From DAOUTW01 sp964523575 (GTDB lineage Bacteria; Zixibacteria; MSB-5A5; GN15; JAAZOE01), in assembly GCA_964523575.1 (NCBI GenBank), contig CAZGAV010000004.1:42958-106957 (forward strand): 64,000 nt of DNA. The letters are read 5' to 3'. Positions 46,661-54,981 of the stretch are shown piece after piece (within the stretch, counting starts at the first letter, position 1; the number at the start of each line of letters is the position of its first letter). The translations under genes were made by a program, and so were the position numbers. The notes beneath the pieces are model-generated. The model did not search any database. It had not been told where the DNA came from and saw only the letters and a program-made list of their open reading frames with translations.

Positions 46661-46689
46661 AATATTGCCGTATTGACGTAGACTGTCAA
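46661..46689 (-). promoter_or_regulatory. Promoter of tRNA-Thr
   Basis: TTGACA (46684-46689), 17-base spacer, AATATT (46661-46666), 22 bases before the tRNA 5' end. Confidence 0.65.
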
Positions 46690-46987
46690 GGAAATAATTG
46701 TCGTTTTTTCCAGAGCCCGGATGTTCCTGCACCCCAGGATAAGCCGGCCCACCGAAATAACACCATGATTCGCCAATAACGATCGATAATAGCGGCATTG
46801 GCCTCCGTTCCAGAGTCAAAAGCCTCAGGTCCAATCTCTTGGGCACGGTGACTATATGATAAATTCGCCTTCAGATTAGTATCATAATTTGCTTATATTT
46901 AATTGTTCCCAATAAATATTGTTTCAACGGTTAACCTTCTTCTATTTTCTCCGATAAATTTAATATACAAGAAAAGGCACCTATCCA
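46690..46987. other. Intergenic region upstream of the plus-strand small gene
   Basis: About 300 AT-rich bases between the tRNA-Thr promoter and the gene at 46988. I see no further RNA gene, strong promoter or repeat. Confidence 0.4.
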
Positions 46988-47458
46988 ATGTCCGATTTCG
47001 AACCATGTTGCGCTGTAATAAATCTGGCCAAATTCGACCGCCTTCTATTCGACTGCTATCGTCTTGCCGCCCAAAAATTCCCATATCATGCCGACGTCTG
47101 GAAAAGTCTGGCCCTGGCCAAACTGTCCCGAATCCGGATATATAAGACAATTATCGACGAGATCAAAATTAAGCCGGTATTCTTCGATACAGCCATCGCC
47201 GTAACCGGTTTTTTCATCAATTTCAGCCATAAAGTGCGCAATACCCGGGGACGCCTCCAAAAATATCAAATTCCCGAAGATGAATTCCTGATCCTCGCAC
47301 TTCATATAGAAAAGGCCATCAGTCGAAGCCGTTTTATTCCTTCCATTAAATGCTGCAACAACAATTATGCGGATCGGGCCAAGACGCTGAAAAATGTGCA
47401 GGAGCGTCAAACCAGACTGCTGATGGGATTCGCAGAGTACAAATCCATACTTGTGTAG
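46988..47458 (+). CDS. Hypothetical protein between two tRNA genes
   Basis: 156 residues, basic and largely helical by eye, with no signal peptide or membrane segment. It contains cysteine pairs near both ends (PCCAV at ~7 and IKCCNN at ~121) and a Tyr/Phe-rich centre. An AAAGG lies ten bases before the ATG. An opposite-strand frame of similar length covers part of it and runs into the tRNA, so the plus-strand reading is preferred. Its codon use is more mixed than that of its neighbours, which could mean recent acquisition or a non-gene. Confidence 0.45.
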   Translation: MSDFEPCCAVINLAKFDRLLFDCYRLAAQKFPYHADVWKSLALAKLSRIRIYKTIIDEIKIKPVFFDTAIAVTGFFINFSHKVRNTRGRLQKYQIPEDEFLILALHIEKAISRSRFIPSIKCCNNNYADRAKTLKNVQERQTRLLMGFAEYKSILV

Positions 47459-47500
47459 CGGCGAGGATTTTCCGGTAAATAATACTTTTTCGGGAATAAA

Positions 47501-47573
<73 letters not shown>

Positions 47574-47594
47574 ATACCAATCAATAGAAATCGC

Positions 47595-47622
47595 AATTTA
47601 TCAATTCAAAGACGCTTGTCAA
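47595..47622 (-). promoter_or_regulatory. Promoter of tRNA-Phe
   Basis: TTGACA (47617-47622), 16-base spacer, TAAATT (47595-47600), 21 bases before the tRNA 5' end. Confidence 0.55.
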
Positions 47623-47666
47623 CTCAATATTTCCGTTTCCAAAACAATTTCTAAAATGGCCGGTTA

Positions 47667-48626
47667 TCACTCCTCGCCCCCAAGAAAAGCGGCCCCGATA
47701 AATCCGGCGGCATTACCCAGTTCAGCCGGCACGACCGCAAGTGCTTTGGCCGCCACCGGCAGAGCCTGAGCCATAATCGTCTCTCTCACAGTATCGACAA
47801 AAAGGCTCCCCCCTTCAGCCACCCCGCCCCCCAGAATAATAAGCTCGGGATTGATAGCGTTAACCAGCCCGGCCAGGGCCAGACCCAATATCCGGGCTTT
47901 ATGGCTCAGAACCTCAGGGGCCAGCCGGTCGCCCCGCTTGACGGCGGCAAAAATGCGCCGCATGGTCAGCTTGTCGAGATCATGCCCGATGATGGCCTCA
48001 AATGACGGCGTCATTTCTTTCGCCAGTTTTTCTCGGAGTTCGGCCAGAATAGCCGGCGCCGAAACAATCGCCTCCAAATGACGCTGATTACCCGAAGGCT
48101 CATCTCTCGTATTGAGGATCAGGTGCCCGATTTCTCCGGCGGAGTAATCGGACCCATGATACAGCCGCCCATTCACAATCAACCCGCCCCCGATTCCGGT
48201 GCCGATGGTCAGGCAGACAATATGCCGATAACCTTTCCCGGCGCCGAAACGGTGTTCGGCCAGGGCGGCGCAATTGGCGTCATTATCCACCCGGACCGGG
48301 ATATTGAGCCGATCCGCCAGCCGATCCCGGAGATGAAATCCAACCCAGTTGGAAATATTGGGGCAGGCTCCCTGGATGACACCGGTTTCGACATTGACCG
48401 ATCCCGGCGAACCGACGCCGAGGTACTTCACTTCGCCCTCAAGGTTGTCGGCCTCGACCAGCAACTCCTCGCCGCAGAGAACTATCCTCTCGAATAATTT
48501 ATCGGGCAGACCTTCCCGCGGCGTGGGGACAAGATTGCGGAACCGGACTTCCCCCTCGGCATCGACCAGGCCGTATTTGATATTGGTGGCGCCGAGGTCG
48601 ATACCGGCATACAGATTCCGGTTCAT
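47667..48626 (-). CDS. ROK-family sugar kinase (glucokinase-like)
   Basis: 319 residues. ATP-binding YAGIDLGATNIKYGLVD, catalytic VDNDANCAALAEHRFGAG, and TIGTGIGGGLIVNGRLYHG are clear, as is the C-terminal PELIILGGGVAE. The usual ROK zinc site (GHxxxxxxGxxCxCGxxGCxE) is altered: the segment reads GHLILNTRDEP...RHLEA, keeping His and Glu but no cysteine. Substrate is likely glucose or a related hexose, or N-acetyl sugar. It overlaps the PrsW-like gene by ATGA, so the two are made together. Confidence 0.9.
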   Translation of the reverse strand: MNRNLYAGIDLGATNIKYGLVDAEGEVRFRNLVPTPREGLPDKLFERIVLCGEELLVEADNLEGEVKYLGVGSPGSVNVETGVIQGACPNISNWVGFHLRDRLADRLNIPVRVDNDANCAALAEHRFGAGKGYRHIVCLTIGTGIGGGLIVNGRLYHGSDYSAGEIGHLILNTRDEPSGNQRHLEAIVSAPAILAELREKLAKEMTPSFEAIIGHDLDKLTMRRIFAAVKRGDRLAPEVLSHKARILGLALAGLVNAINPELIILGGGVAEGGSLFVDTVRETIMAQALPVAAKALAVVPAELGNAAGFIGAAFLGGEE

Positions 48627-50122
48627 GGCTGCGCCTTTTTGTCTTTTGACTGCGCTGCCTTGTACATCCGTTGGAGCCCCACCATGACGATCAGGAGAAC
48701 GATATCATACAAACCAATGATGATATTAAGGCTCTTGATGGTCAGCATTTTCAACTGCACGAAAACGATCAGGTAAGTGCCCAGAGTATGCAGGCCGACC
48801 GCCGCCAGCCAGAACTGCCATATTTGTTTGCGGGCGACGCCATAGCCCAGCGCCGCTCCCATCGTCGTGTGGAACATGATCGTAAAAACCCGTTCGATGA
48901 GGGTATATCCGGTCAGAGCCCGCGCCTGAAATAGCGGCGCCACAATATGACAGGCCTCGACCCATCCGAACCCGGCCCCGATAAAGGCGCCCAGCGAAAT
49001 CAGGGCGATCGGTTTCAGCTTGAGCCAGCGCCCGGCCAGCAACAGGGGAATCAGTTTCAGGGTTTCCTGAATCAGGCCGGTCAGCAGGGCCGGCACCAGG
49101 GCCGCGAAAAGAATTGACTCTCCCCGCCCCATAGCCGGGCCAAGGACATTAACCGCATAAGATTGCTGGAGCGGCGCCTGCGTGACATAGATGATCGGAT
49201 ACAACAGCCCTCCGACAACGAACAGCAAATACGACCATTTGAGTCGGTAACTGTCGCGCCCTAGAAAAAGAAGCCAGACGGCGGCAATCAGTAGGTAGAT
49301 GCCGTAAATCGGCAATCGGATCACCTGATCGTTGATTTTATCGACCAAACTTTTTTGCGGGCCCCGCCTGTGGGCGAAAGGATCGATGACTGCTTCAGCC
49401 GAAAGGTGCTGAGCCGGATCGACCCATTTAACCAGTCGATGGCGACGGTCGATGTACAATTCGGCTTTTCCGGGATTAACCAGATCGACCCGCCATACCG
49501 AATCGGCGAAAGCGCCGTAGTTGATCCGGACCAGGTTTATAACCGCGAATTGATACTCGGCGGCATACATCCCTTGCACCGACAGCCCCCGAACGGTAAT
49601 CTGCCGCCCCGCCGAGAGTTCCTGTCCGGCCAGAGCCAGTTCGAATTGATGGAGCATGTAATTGTCGAGGGCAAAGACCGGTTCCGGTGCCTCGATCCGG
49701 CGGCCGGCCGCTTCGTTATCCTCCGGCCCGGCCATAACCACTCCGGTTTCGGGATCGTATTCGGCCTTGATTTTTTCCCGACGTTCATCGACCCGGACAG
49801 TAACTTCCGAAGAACGAAAATGCCCCGTGTTATCAACGATAAGATAACCCTCGACCCCAAAGACCATACCGCTTCCCGTCAGCGAGAAATCGAGATTCAA
49901 TTTTTCCTTGATCCGGCATCTGATCCGACCGTCCCTGCGGCTGATATCATCCATGACCGTCTCGAGGCGTCCGATTTCCTGCTGGTCAGCCATGAAACGA
50001 TAAATCCTTTTCTCCCCCTCGGGCCAGAATTTATCTATGGTCTCGGACCGGGGCGGCGGTTGGGCGGCGCAAAAGGAGAAGCAGAACAAACCGAGGATTG
50101 CGACAAGCAGACTATTTTTCAA
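48623..50122 (-). CDS. Membrane protein: exported N-terminal domain fused to a PrsW-like seven-helix protease domain
   Basis: About 499 residues, starting at TTG 50122 (GGAGG eight bases upstream), which gives a clean signal peptide. An exported beta-rich domain (~25-260, reminiscent of DUF3108) is followed by seven membrane helices. Within them are QETLK (~352), FGWVE (~385-389), HTTMGAALG (His ~418) and LHTLG (~445), matching the order of PrsW intramembrane protease motifs (EExxK, FxxxE, HxxxxxxxG, H). The first Glu of the EE pair is Gln. Possible regulatory protease. Coupled to the ROK kinase by ATGA. Confidence 0.7.
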   Translation of the reverse strand: MKNSLLVAILGLFCFSFCAAQPPPRSETIDKFWPEGEKRIYRFMADQQEIGRLETVMDDISRRDGRIRCRIKEKLNLDFSLTGSGMVFGVEGYLIVDNTGHFRSSEVTVRVDERREKIKAEYDPETGVVMAGPEDNEAAGRRIEAPEPVFALDNYMLHQFELALAGQELSAGRQITVRGLSVQGMYAAEYQFAVINLVRINYGAFADSVWRVDLVNPGKAELYIDRRHRLVKWVDPAQHLSAEAVIDPFAHRRGPQKSLVDKINDQVIRLPIYGIYLLIAAVWLLFLGRDSYRLKWSYLLFVVGGLLYPIIYVTQAPLQQSYAVNVLGPAMGRGESILFAALVPALLTGLIQETLKLIPLLLAGRWLKLKPIALISLGAFIGAGFGWVEACHIVAPLFQARALTGYTLIERVFTIMFHTTMGAALGYGVARKQIWQFWLAAVGLHTLGTYLIVFVQLKMLTIKSLNIIIGLYDIVLLIVMVGLQRMYKAAQSKDKKAQP

Positions 50123-50194
50123 TCGGACCACCTCCACTGGCGTGAAATATCATGGACGGAATATATATCGAGCTTATCGACAAACAAAAATAAA

Positions 50195-50220
50195 AAAGCC
50201 CGGCCGGTGCGCCGGGCTTT
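50195..50220 (-). terminator. Rho-independent terminator of the beta-oxidation operon
   Basis: Stem AAAGCCCGGC / GCCGGGCTTT, 6-base loop, followed on the minus strand by TTTATTTTTG. Confidence 0.92.
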
Positions 50221-50240
50221 CAGGTTCGTTTTTCAAAATT

Positions 50241-50366
50241 TCAGAAAGACCGCCGGACTCGATTATGGGCCGAGGCCATCAGCGGAAGTCTGAGAGTCGG
50301 TCCATAGCCCGTAATCTTGCCCAAAATCATGTCACCGATACGACGGACGCTATCGCTGGGGGACAT
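50241..50366 (-). CDS. Possible 41-residue protein at the end of the beta-oxidation operon
   Basis: ATG nine bases after the acyl-CoA dehydrogenase stop, stop codon 20 bases before the terminator hairpin. The sequence starts MSPSDSVRRIGDMILGKI and has no known relatives that I recognise. The purine-rich stretch AGAGAAGAG abuts the ATG, which is too close for an ideal ribosome-binding site. Position between stop and terminator is its main support. Confidence 0.35.
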   Translation of the reverse strand: MSPSDSVRRIGDMILGKITGYGPTLRLPLMASAHNRVRRSF

Positions 50367-50375
50367 CTCTTCTCT

Positions 50376-51527
50376 TCAGGACTGCATAACCGTCTTCAGG
50401 ACTTCGCGGGCGATGACAATTCGCTGGACCTCAGAGGTGCCCTCGCCGATCTCGCACAATTTGACATCCCGGTACATCCTTTCGGCCGGATACGGCCCGG
50501 TTGAAAAACCGACCTCACCCAGAATCTGAATCGCGTGATAGCAGACCCGATTGCCGACTTCGGCGGCATACAGCTTGGCCATGGCCGATTCCTTGGAGAA
50601 TTTGACCCCGGCATCCTTCATCTGCGAGGCGCCGTAGACCAAATACCGGGAGGCTTCCAGCTCGGTGGCCATGTCAGCCAATTTCCATTGGATGGCCTGA
50701 GTCGTACCGACCGGCTTACCGTTTTCAAGATGCGATCCGGCATATTTCAAGGCGCAGTCGTAGGCGCCCTGGGCCAGGCCGAGGGCCATCGCCGCGATCG
50801 ATATGCGGCCGCCGTCGAGGGTAATCATGAATTGCTTGAAGCCCTGACCGAGTTCACCGAGTTGGTTTTCCAGCGGAACTTTGATATCGGTGAAATGCAG
50901 GAAGGCCGTATCCGAACCCCGCAAGCCCATCTTATTTTCTTTTTTGCCGATCTCGTATCCCTCCCATCCCTTCTCAAGGATGAAAGAGGATATTCCCCTC
51001 ACGCCCGGGTCATCCGATGTCCGGGCGGTGGCGATGGAGGCGAAGGCATGCGAGGCCGAGGTGATAAAACATTTGGTGCCGTTGAGAAGCCAATGGTCAT
51101 CCTTCTTGACCGCCGTCGATTTGGTGGCTCCGGCATCAGATCCGGCTTCCGGCTCGGTCAGGCCGAAGGCAATTAACTCGCCTCCTTGCGTACCGCGCGG
51201 AAGATACTTGCGGCGTTGGTCTTCGGAGCCGAATTTATAGATGGGAAAACATCCGAGGCTATTGTGCGCGGCGATGGTGATACCGGTCGAACCGCAAACC
51301 CGCGAAAGCTCCTCGACGGCGATGGAATACGATATTGTATCGACCAGCGACCCACCGTATTCCTCGGGGACGACCATCCCCATCAATCCCATCTCGGCCA
51401 GCGGTTTCAGATACTCTTTCGGGAACCGTTGTTCCAGATCGAGCGTGTCCGCCTGCGGCGCGATTTTTTCCTCGGCAAAAGCCCTGATCTTATCCCTGAA
51501 TTCCTGATGTTCTTTTTTCAGTAGCAC
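50376..51527 (-). CDS. Acyl-CoA dehydrogenase
   Basis: FAD enzyme for the first step of beta-oxidation. 383 residues from GTG 51527 (AAGGA upstream). Motifs: AFGLTEPEAGSDAGATKSTA (FAD/substrate loop), NGTKCFITSA, and LCEIGEGTSEVQRIVIARE with the catalytic Glu in the EGTSE region. Length and form match short-chain or branched-chain members (butyryl-, isobutyryl- or isovaleryl-CoA). It is 2 bases after the stop of the preceding acyl-CoA dehydrogenase. Confidence 0.95.
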   Translation of the reverse strand: MLLKKEHQEFRDKIRAFAEEKIAPQADTLDLEQRFPKEYLKPLAEMGLMGMVVPEEYGGSLVDTISYSIAVEELSRVCGSTGITIAAHNSLGCFPIYKFGSEDQRRKYLPRGTQGGELIAFGLTEPEAGSDAGATKSTAVKKDDHWLLNGTKCFITSASHAFASIATARTSDDPGVRGISSFILEKGWEGYEIGKKENKMGLRGSDTAFLHFTDIKVPLENQLGELGQGFKQFMITLDGGRISIAAMALGLAQGAYDCALKYAGSHLENGKPVGTTQAIQWKLADMATELEASRYLVYGASQMKDAGVKFSKESAMAKLYAAEVGNRVCYHAIQILGEVGFSTGPYPAERMYRDVKLCEIGEGTSEVQRIVIAREVLKTVMQS

Positions 51528-51529
51528 GT

Positions 51530-52675
51530 TTATTCCTTGAGAAGTTGTCGTGAAATAACCATCATCTGCGCTTCCGAGGTGCCCTCGTAAATTTCGGTTA
51601 CCCGGGCGTCCCGGAAATATCGTTCGACGGCATACTCCTTCATGTAACCGTAACCGCCGTGAATCTGGACCGCTTCGTTGACGACGAAATTGCAGGCTTG
51701 TGAGCAGAACAGCTTGGCCATGGATGATTCCTGGGCTACATTGACGCCCTCGTCCTTCATGGTTGCGGCCCGGAAAGCCAGCAGTCGTCCGGCGTCGATT
51801 CGCGTCGCCATCTGGGCCAGCTTGAATTGAATCGCCTGAAAATTGGCGATCGGCTGGTCAAACTGCTTTCTTTCCTTGGAGTATGAAATCGCTTCCTCCA
51901 ATGCCGCCCGGGCGATCCCGAGCGCCTGGAAGGCGATACCGATGCGGCCGTTGTTGAGCAGGATCACGGCCGTTTTGAAACCGGCTCCTTCTTCCCCGAT
52001 CATATTGGCGGCCGGGACTTCGACGTCGGCAAAGGAAACCTCGCGCGTATCCGAGGTCTTCACGCCCATTTTCCTTTCCTTGGCGCCGACTGAAATACCG
52101 GGCGTATCTTTGGGAACTGCGAAACAGGAAAAGCCGCCGCGAGCACCCTTGGCCGGATCGGTCACGGCGAAGACGATAAAAATTCCGGCCCATCCGGCAT
52201 TGGTTACAAAAGCCTTGGTGCCATTGATAACATATTTATCACCTTTTTTGACCGCCGAGGTTTTAATCGAGGCGACGTCGGTGCCCGCATTCGGCTCGGT
52301 CAGACAATAGGCGCCGATGATCTTGCCGGCCGCCATATCGGGCAGATACTTCTGCTTCAACTCGTCCGATCCGAACTTGCTGAGCGCTTCGCAACATAAC
52401 GAATTGTGGACCGACAGCATGACCATCAACCCGGCGCTGGCCGCGGCCAGCTCCTCCATAGCGCAATTATAACTGACGGTGGTCAATTCCAGGCCGCCGT
52501 AGGCTTCCGGCAGAAGCATACCGAAATAGCCGAGTTCAGCCATCTCATCAATGATTTCCTGCGGCAGAGCTTCTTCCTCGTCCCATTTCTGGGCGTTCGG
52601 TTTGATACGTTTGGCCGCCAGGTCGGCGGCCGTTTCTTTCAGCATCAGGTCGTCTTCGGAAAGTTTGAAATCCAT
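51530..52675 (-). CDS. Acyl-CoA dehydrogenase (paralogue)
   Basis: 381 residues. The first helices (MDFKLSEDDLMLKETAADLAAK), GAYCLTEPNAGTDVASIKTSA, VINGTKAFVTNAG, ERKQFDQPIANFQAIQFKLAQMA and the catalytic IYEGTSEAQMMVISRQ are all canonical. The sequence is close to bacterial butyryl-CoA dehydrogenases, but chain-length specificity cannot be read from it. Tandem copies in one operon suggest two acyl substrates or heteromeric use; that is inference. No etfAB is in the window. Confidence 0.95.
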   Translation of the reverse strand: MDFKLSEDDLMLKETAADLAAKRIKPNAQKWDEEEALPQEIIDEMAELGYFGMLLPEAYGGLELTTVSYNCAMEELAAASAGLMVMLSVHNSLCCEALSKFGSDELKQKYLPDMAAGKIIGAYCLTEPNAGTDVASIKTSAVKKGDKYVINGTKAFVTNAGWAGIFIVFAVTDPAKGARGGFSCFAVPKDTPGISVGAKERKMGVKTSDTREVSFADVEVPAANMIGEEGAGFKTAVILLNNGRIGIAFQALGIARAALEEAISYSKERKQFDQPIANFQAIQFKLAQMATRIDAGRLLAFRAATMKDEGVNVAQESSMAKLFCSQACNFVVNEAVQIHGGYGYMKEYAVERYFRDARVTEIYEGTSEAQMMVISRQLLKE

Positions 52676-52688
52676 TTAGAGCGTCTCC

Positions 52689-53549
52689 TCAATCGTACTT
52701 GTAAAAACCGCGTCCGGTTTTCCGGCCGAGATAACCGGCCTGGACCATTTTTCTCAACAGCGGGCAGGGCCGATATTTGGGATCGCCGTAGCCCTCATAA
52801 AGGACTTCGAGGATCGCCAGGCAAACGTCAAGCCCGATAAAATCGGCAAGGGTCAGCGGCCCCATGGGGTGCGCCATACCGAGTTTCATGACGGTATCGA
52901 TGGCTTCTTCCTTGGCCACCCCTTCCATCAGGGCAAAAACCGCTTCATTGATCATCGGCATCAAAATCCGGTTGGCGATAAAGCCGGGATAGTCGTTTAC
53001 TTCCACCGGAATTTTGCCAAGTTTTACGGCTAATTCCGTGATTGTGTTAGATGTTTCATCGGTGGTGGCGATCCCGCGTATCAATTCGACCAGCTTCATC
53101 ATCGGCACCGGGTTCATGAAATGCATCCCGATAACCCGGTCGGCGCGATGCGTCATTCCGGCCAGCTTGGTAATCGGCAGAGACGACGTGTTCGAAGCCA
53201 GGATGGCGTCCGGCAGACAGATTTTGTCGAGCTTCTGAAATATCTCCATCTTGACTTCGAGGTTCTCGTAGATGGCCTCGATCACCAACTGGGAATCTTC
53301 AGCCACGCTGATGTCGATACCCGGTGTGATATTGGCCAGGGCGGCATTCATCTGCTCTTCGGTAATCGTCTCTTTCTTGAGTTGCCGTTCCATGTTCTTT
53401 CTGATTGTCACCAGTGCCCGGTCAAGGGCCCCCTGATCGACGTCCACCATGTTGACTTTGTACCCGTGGAGGGAAAACACGTGGCAAATACCGTTGCCCA
53501 TCGTCCCGCTCCCGATAACGGTTATGTGATTTATATCATCAGCTTTCAA
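52689..53549 (-). CDS. hbd: 3-hydroxyacyl-CoA (3-hydroxybutyryl-CoA) dehydrogenase
   Basis: NAD(P)-dependent third step of beta-oxidation, in the short single-function form of 286 residues. N-terminal Rossmann motif VIGSGTMGNGICHVFSLHG, catalytic region SSLPITKLA and GMHFMNPVPMMKLVELIRG (catalytic His), NDYPGFIANRILMPMINEA and the C-terminal dimerisation helices. Matches Hbd/PaaH-type enzymes for short acyl chains. Gaps to its neighbours are 13 and 23 bases. Confidence 0.95.
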   Translation of the reverse strand: MKADDINHITVIGSGTMGNGICHVFSLHGYKVNMVDVDQGALDRALVTIRKNMERQLKKETITEEQMNAALANITPGIDISVAEDSQLVIEAIYENLEVKMEIFQKLDKICLPDAILASNTSSLPITKLAGMTHRADRVIGMHFMNPVPMMKLVELIRGIATTDETSNTITELAVKLGKIPVEVNDYPGFIANRILMPMINEAVFALMEGVAKEEAIDTVMKLGMAHPMGPLTLADFIGLDVCLAILEVLYEGYGDPKYRPCPLLRKMVQAGYLGRKTGRGFYKYD

Positions 53550-53572
53550 AGTTATCCTCCCAGATCACTAAT

Positions 53573-54763
53573 TTAGACCATTTCCACGGACATAGCTACG
53601 GCGTTGCCGCCGCCCAGACAGAGCGTCGCGAGACCTTTTTTCATCTTGCGGTCAGCCAGAGCATAAAGCAAAGTCGTCAGGATTCTGGCTCCCGAAGCGC
53701 CGATCGGATGGCCCAGCGCTACCGCGCCCCCGTTGACGTTGACTTTATCCCAATTCCAGCCGAGTTCTTTGCCGTCGGCCAGACACTGCACCGCGAAAGC
53801 CTCGTTGGCCTCGATCAGATCGAAGTAATTGACGTCCACGCCCATCTTGCCGCACAATTTATTGACGGCGTCGATCGGCGCATAAAACAGCATTTCCGGC
53901 TCCCGTCCGGCCGTGACATAGTCGATCACGCGGGCAATCGGGGTGAGGTTGTTTTCTTTCAGGTATTTTTCTGATACCAGCACCACCGCCGAGGAACCGT
54001 CATTGAGCCCCGGAGCGTTTCCGGCCGTAACCGTCCCGCCCTTCTGGAAAGCCGGGCTCAGTTTTGCCAGCCCTTCCAGAGAAACATTGGGCCGAGGACC
54101 TTCATCTTTCTTGAAAATAACCGGGTCGCCTTTACGCTGGGGGATTTCGATCGGGAAAATTTCCTTGTCGAATTTGCCGCCTTCCTGCGCCGCGACCGCC
54201 TTCATATGCGAATTGTAAGCGTATTTATCCTGCTCTTCCCGGCTGATACCGGACTTCTCGGCCGTCAATTCAGCCGCGCCGCCCATGTGCCAGTTTTTGA
54301 AGGAACACCAGAGGCCGTCGAGGATCATGGCATCCTGGAGCTTCCTGTCGCCGAATTTCAAACCGGCCTTGGCGCCGTGAAGGACATAAGGCGTCCCCGA
54401 CATCGATTCCTGACCGCCGGCGATGATGCAGTCGGCGTCGCCGAGACGGATCGCCTGAGTGGCCAGCATGGCGGCCTTGAGACCCGAACCGCAGACCTTA
54501 TTGATGGTCATGGCGCCGGCTTTCGGCGTAACGCCGCCGTGAATTTGCGCCTGACGCGCCGGGGCCTGCCCCACGCCGGCCTGAACCACTTGGCCCATAA
54601 TCACTTCATCGACTTTATTGGGATCGATACCGGCTCTTTTGACAGCTTCCCTGACCGCCAGGGCGCCCAGTTGAGGAGCGGTCAGTGATGACAATCCGCC
54701 GAGAAAGGTGCCAATCGCGCTTCGACATGCGGCAACAATATAAGTTTCGTTGGTATTTGACAT
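53573..54763 (-). CDS. Acetyl-CoA C-acetyltransferase (thiolase)
   Basis: About 396 residues from the ATG at 54763 (GGAGG seven bases upstream). Catalytic residues: nucleophilic Cys in INKVCGSGLKAAM, His in GHPIGASGAR and the second Cys in TLCLGGGNAVAM. The QEMGQV-like MGQVVQAGVGQAPARQA signature is present. A degradative or biosynthetic role both fit; with hbd and two acyl-CoA dehydrogenases in the operon, beta-oxidation of short-chain acyl-CoAs is likely. First gene of the operon. Confidence 0.96.
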   Translation of the reverse strand: MSNTNETYIVAACRSAIGTFLGGLSSLTAPQLGALAVREAVKRAGIDPNKVDEVIMGQVVQAGVGQAPARQAQIHGGVTPKAGAMTINKVCGSGLKAAMLATQAIRLGDADCIIAGGQESMSGTPYVLHGAKAGLKFGDRKLQDAMILDGLWCSFKNWHMGGAAELTAEKSGISREEQDKYAYNSHMKAVAAQEGGKFDKEIFPIEIPQRKGDPVIFKKDEGPRPNVSLEGLAKLSPAFQKGGTVTAGNAPGLNDGSSAVVLVSEKYLKENNLTPIARVIDYVTAGREPEMLFYAPIDAVNKLCGKMGVDVNYFDLIEANEAFAVQCLADGKELGWNWDKVNVNGGAVALGHPIGASGARILTTLLYALADRKMKKGLATLCLGGGNAVAMSVEMV

Positions 54764-54805
54764 GGTCGTTCCTCCACATAAGTATGTATTTTGAACCAAG
54801 ATAAG

Positions 54806-54834
54806 AAGATATCACAATAGCCGCTCCAATGCAA
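54806..54834 (-). promoter_or_regulatory. Promoter of the beta-oxidation operon
   Basis: TTGCAT (54829-54834), 17-base spacer, TATCTT (54806-54811). The -35 is weak (3 of 6), as expected for an activator-dependent promoter, and a CRP-like site abuts it. Confidence 0.55.
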
Positions 54835-54849
54835 GTGAAATAAATCACA
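54834..54849. promoter_or_regulatory. CRP/FNR-type activator site
   Basis: TGTGA-TTTATT-TCACT on the minus strand, against the CRP consensus TGTGA-N6-TCACA (9 of 10 half-site bases). Its centre is about 42 bases upstream of the predicted transcription start, the class II CRP position. The gene for the regulator is not in the window. Confidence 0.6.
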
Positions 54850-54981
54850 TTCGCATCCGAAGAATGCCGCCGACATCGCCCGATTATTTAGCATTGCATT
54901 CCCGATGAACGTATCATATTTTTGAAGTGATACTCAATGCGATTCACAGTATCGGGCCGACTTCAGCCCGCGGAGAAAACG

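Noticed and set aside
49355..50293. A 312-codon plus-strand frame
   Set aside because: Antisense to the exported domain of the PrsW-like gene; no ribosome-binding site and no family resemblance.
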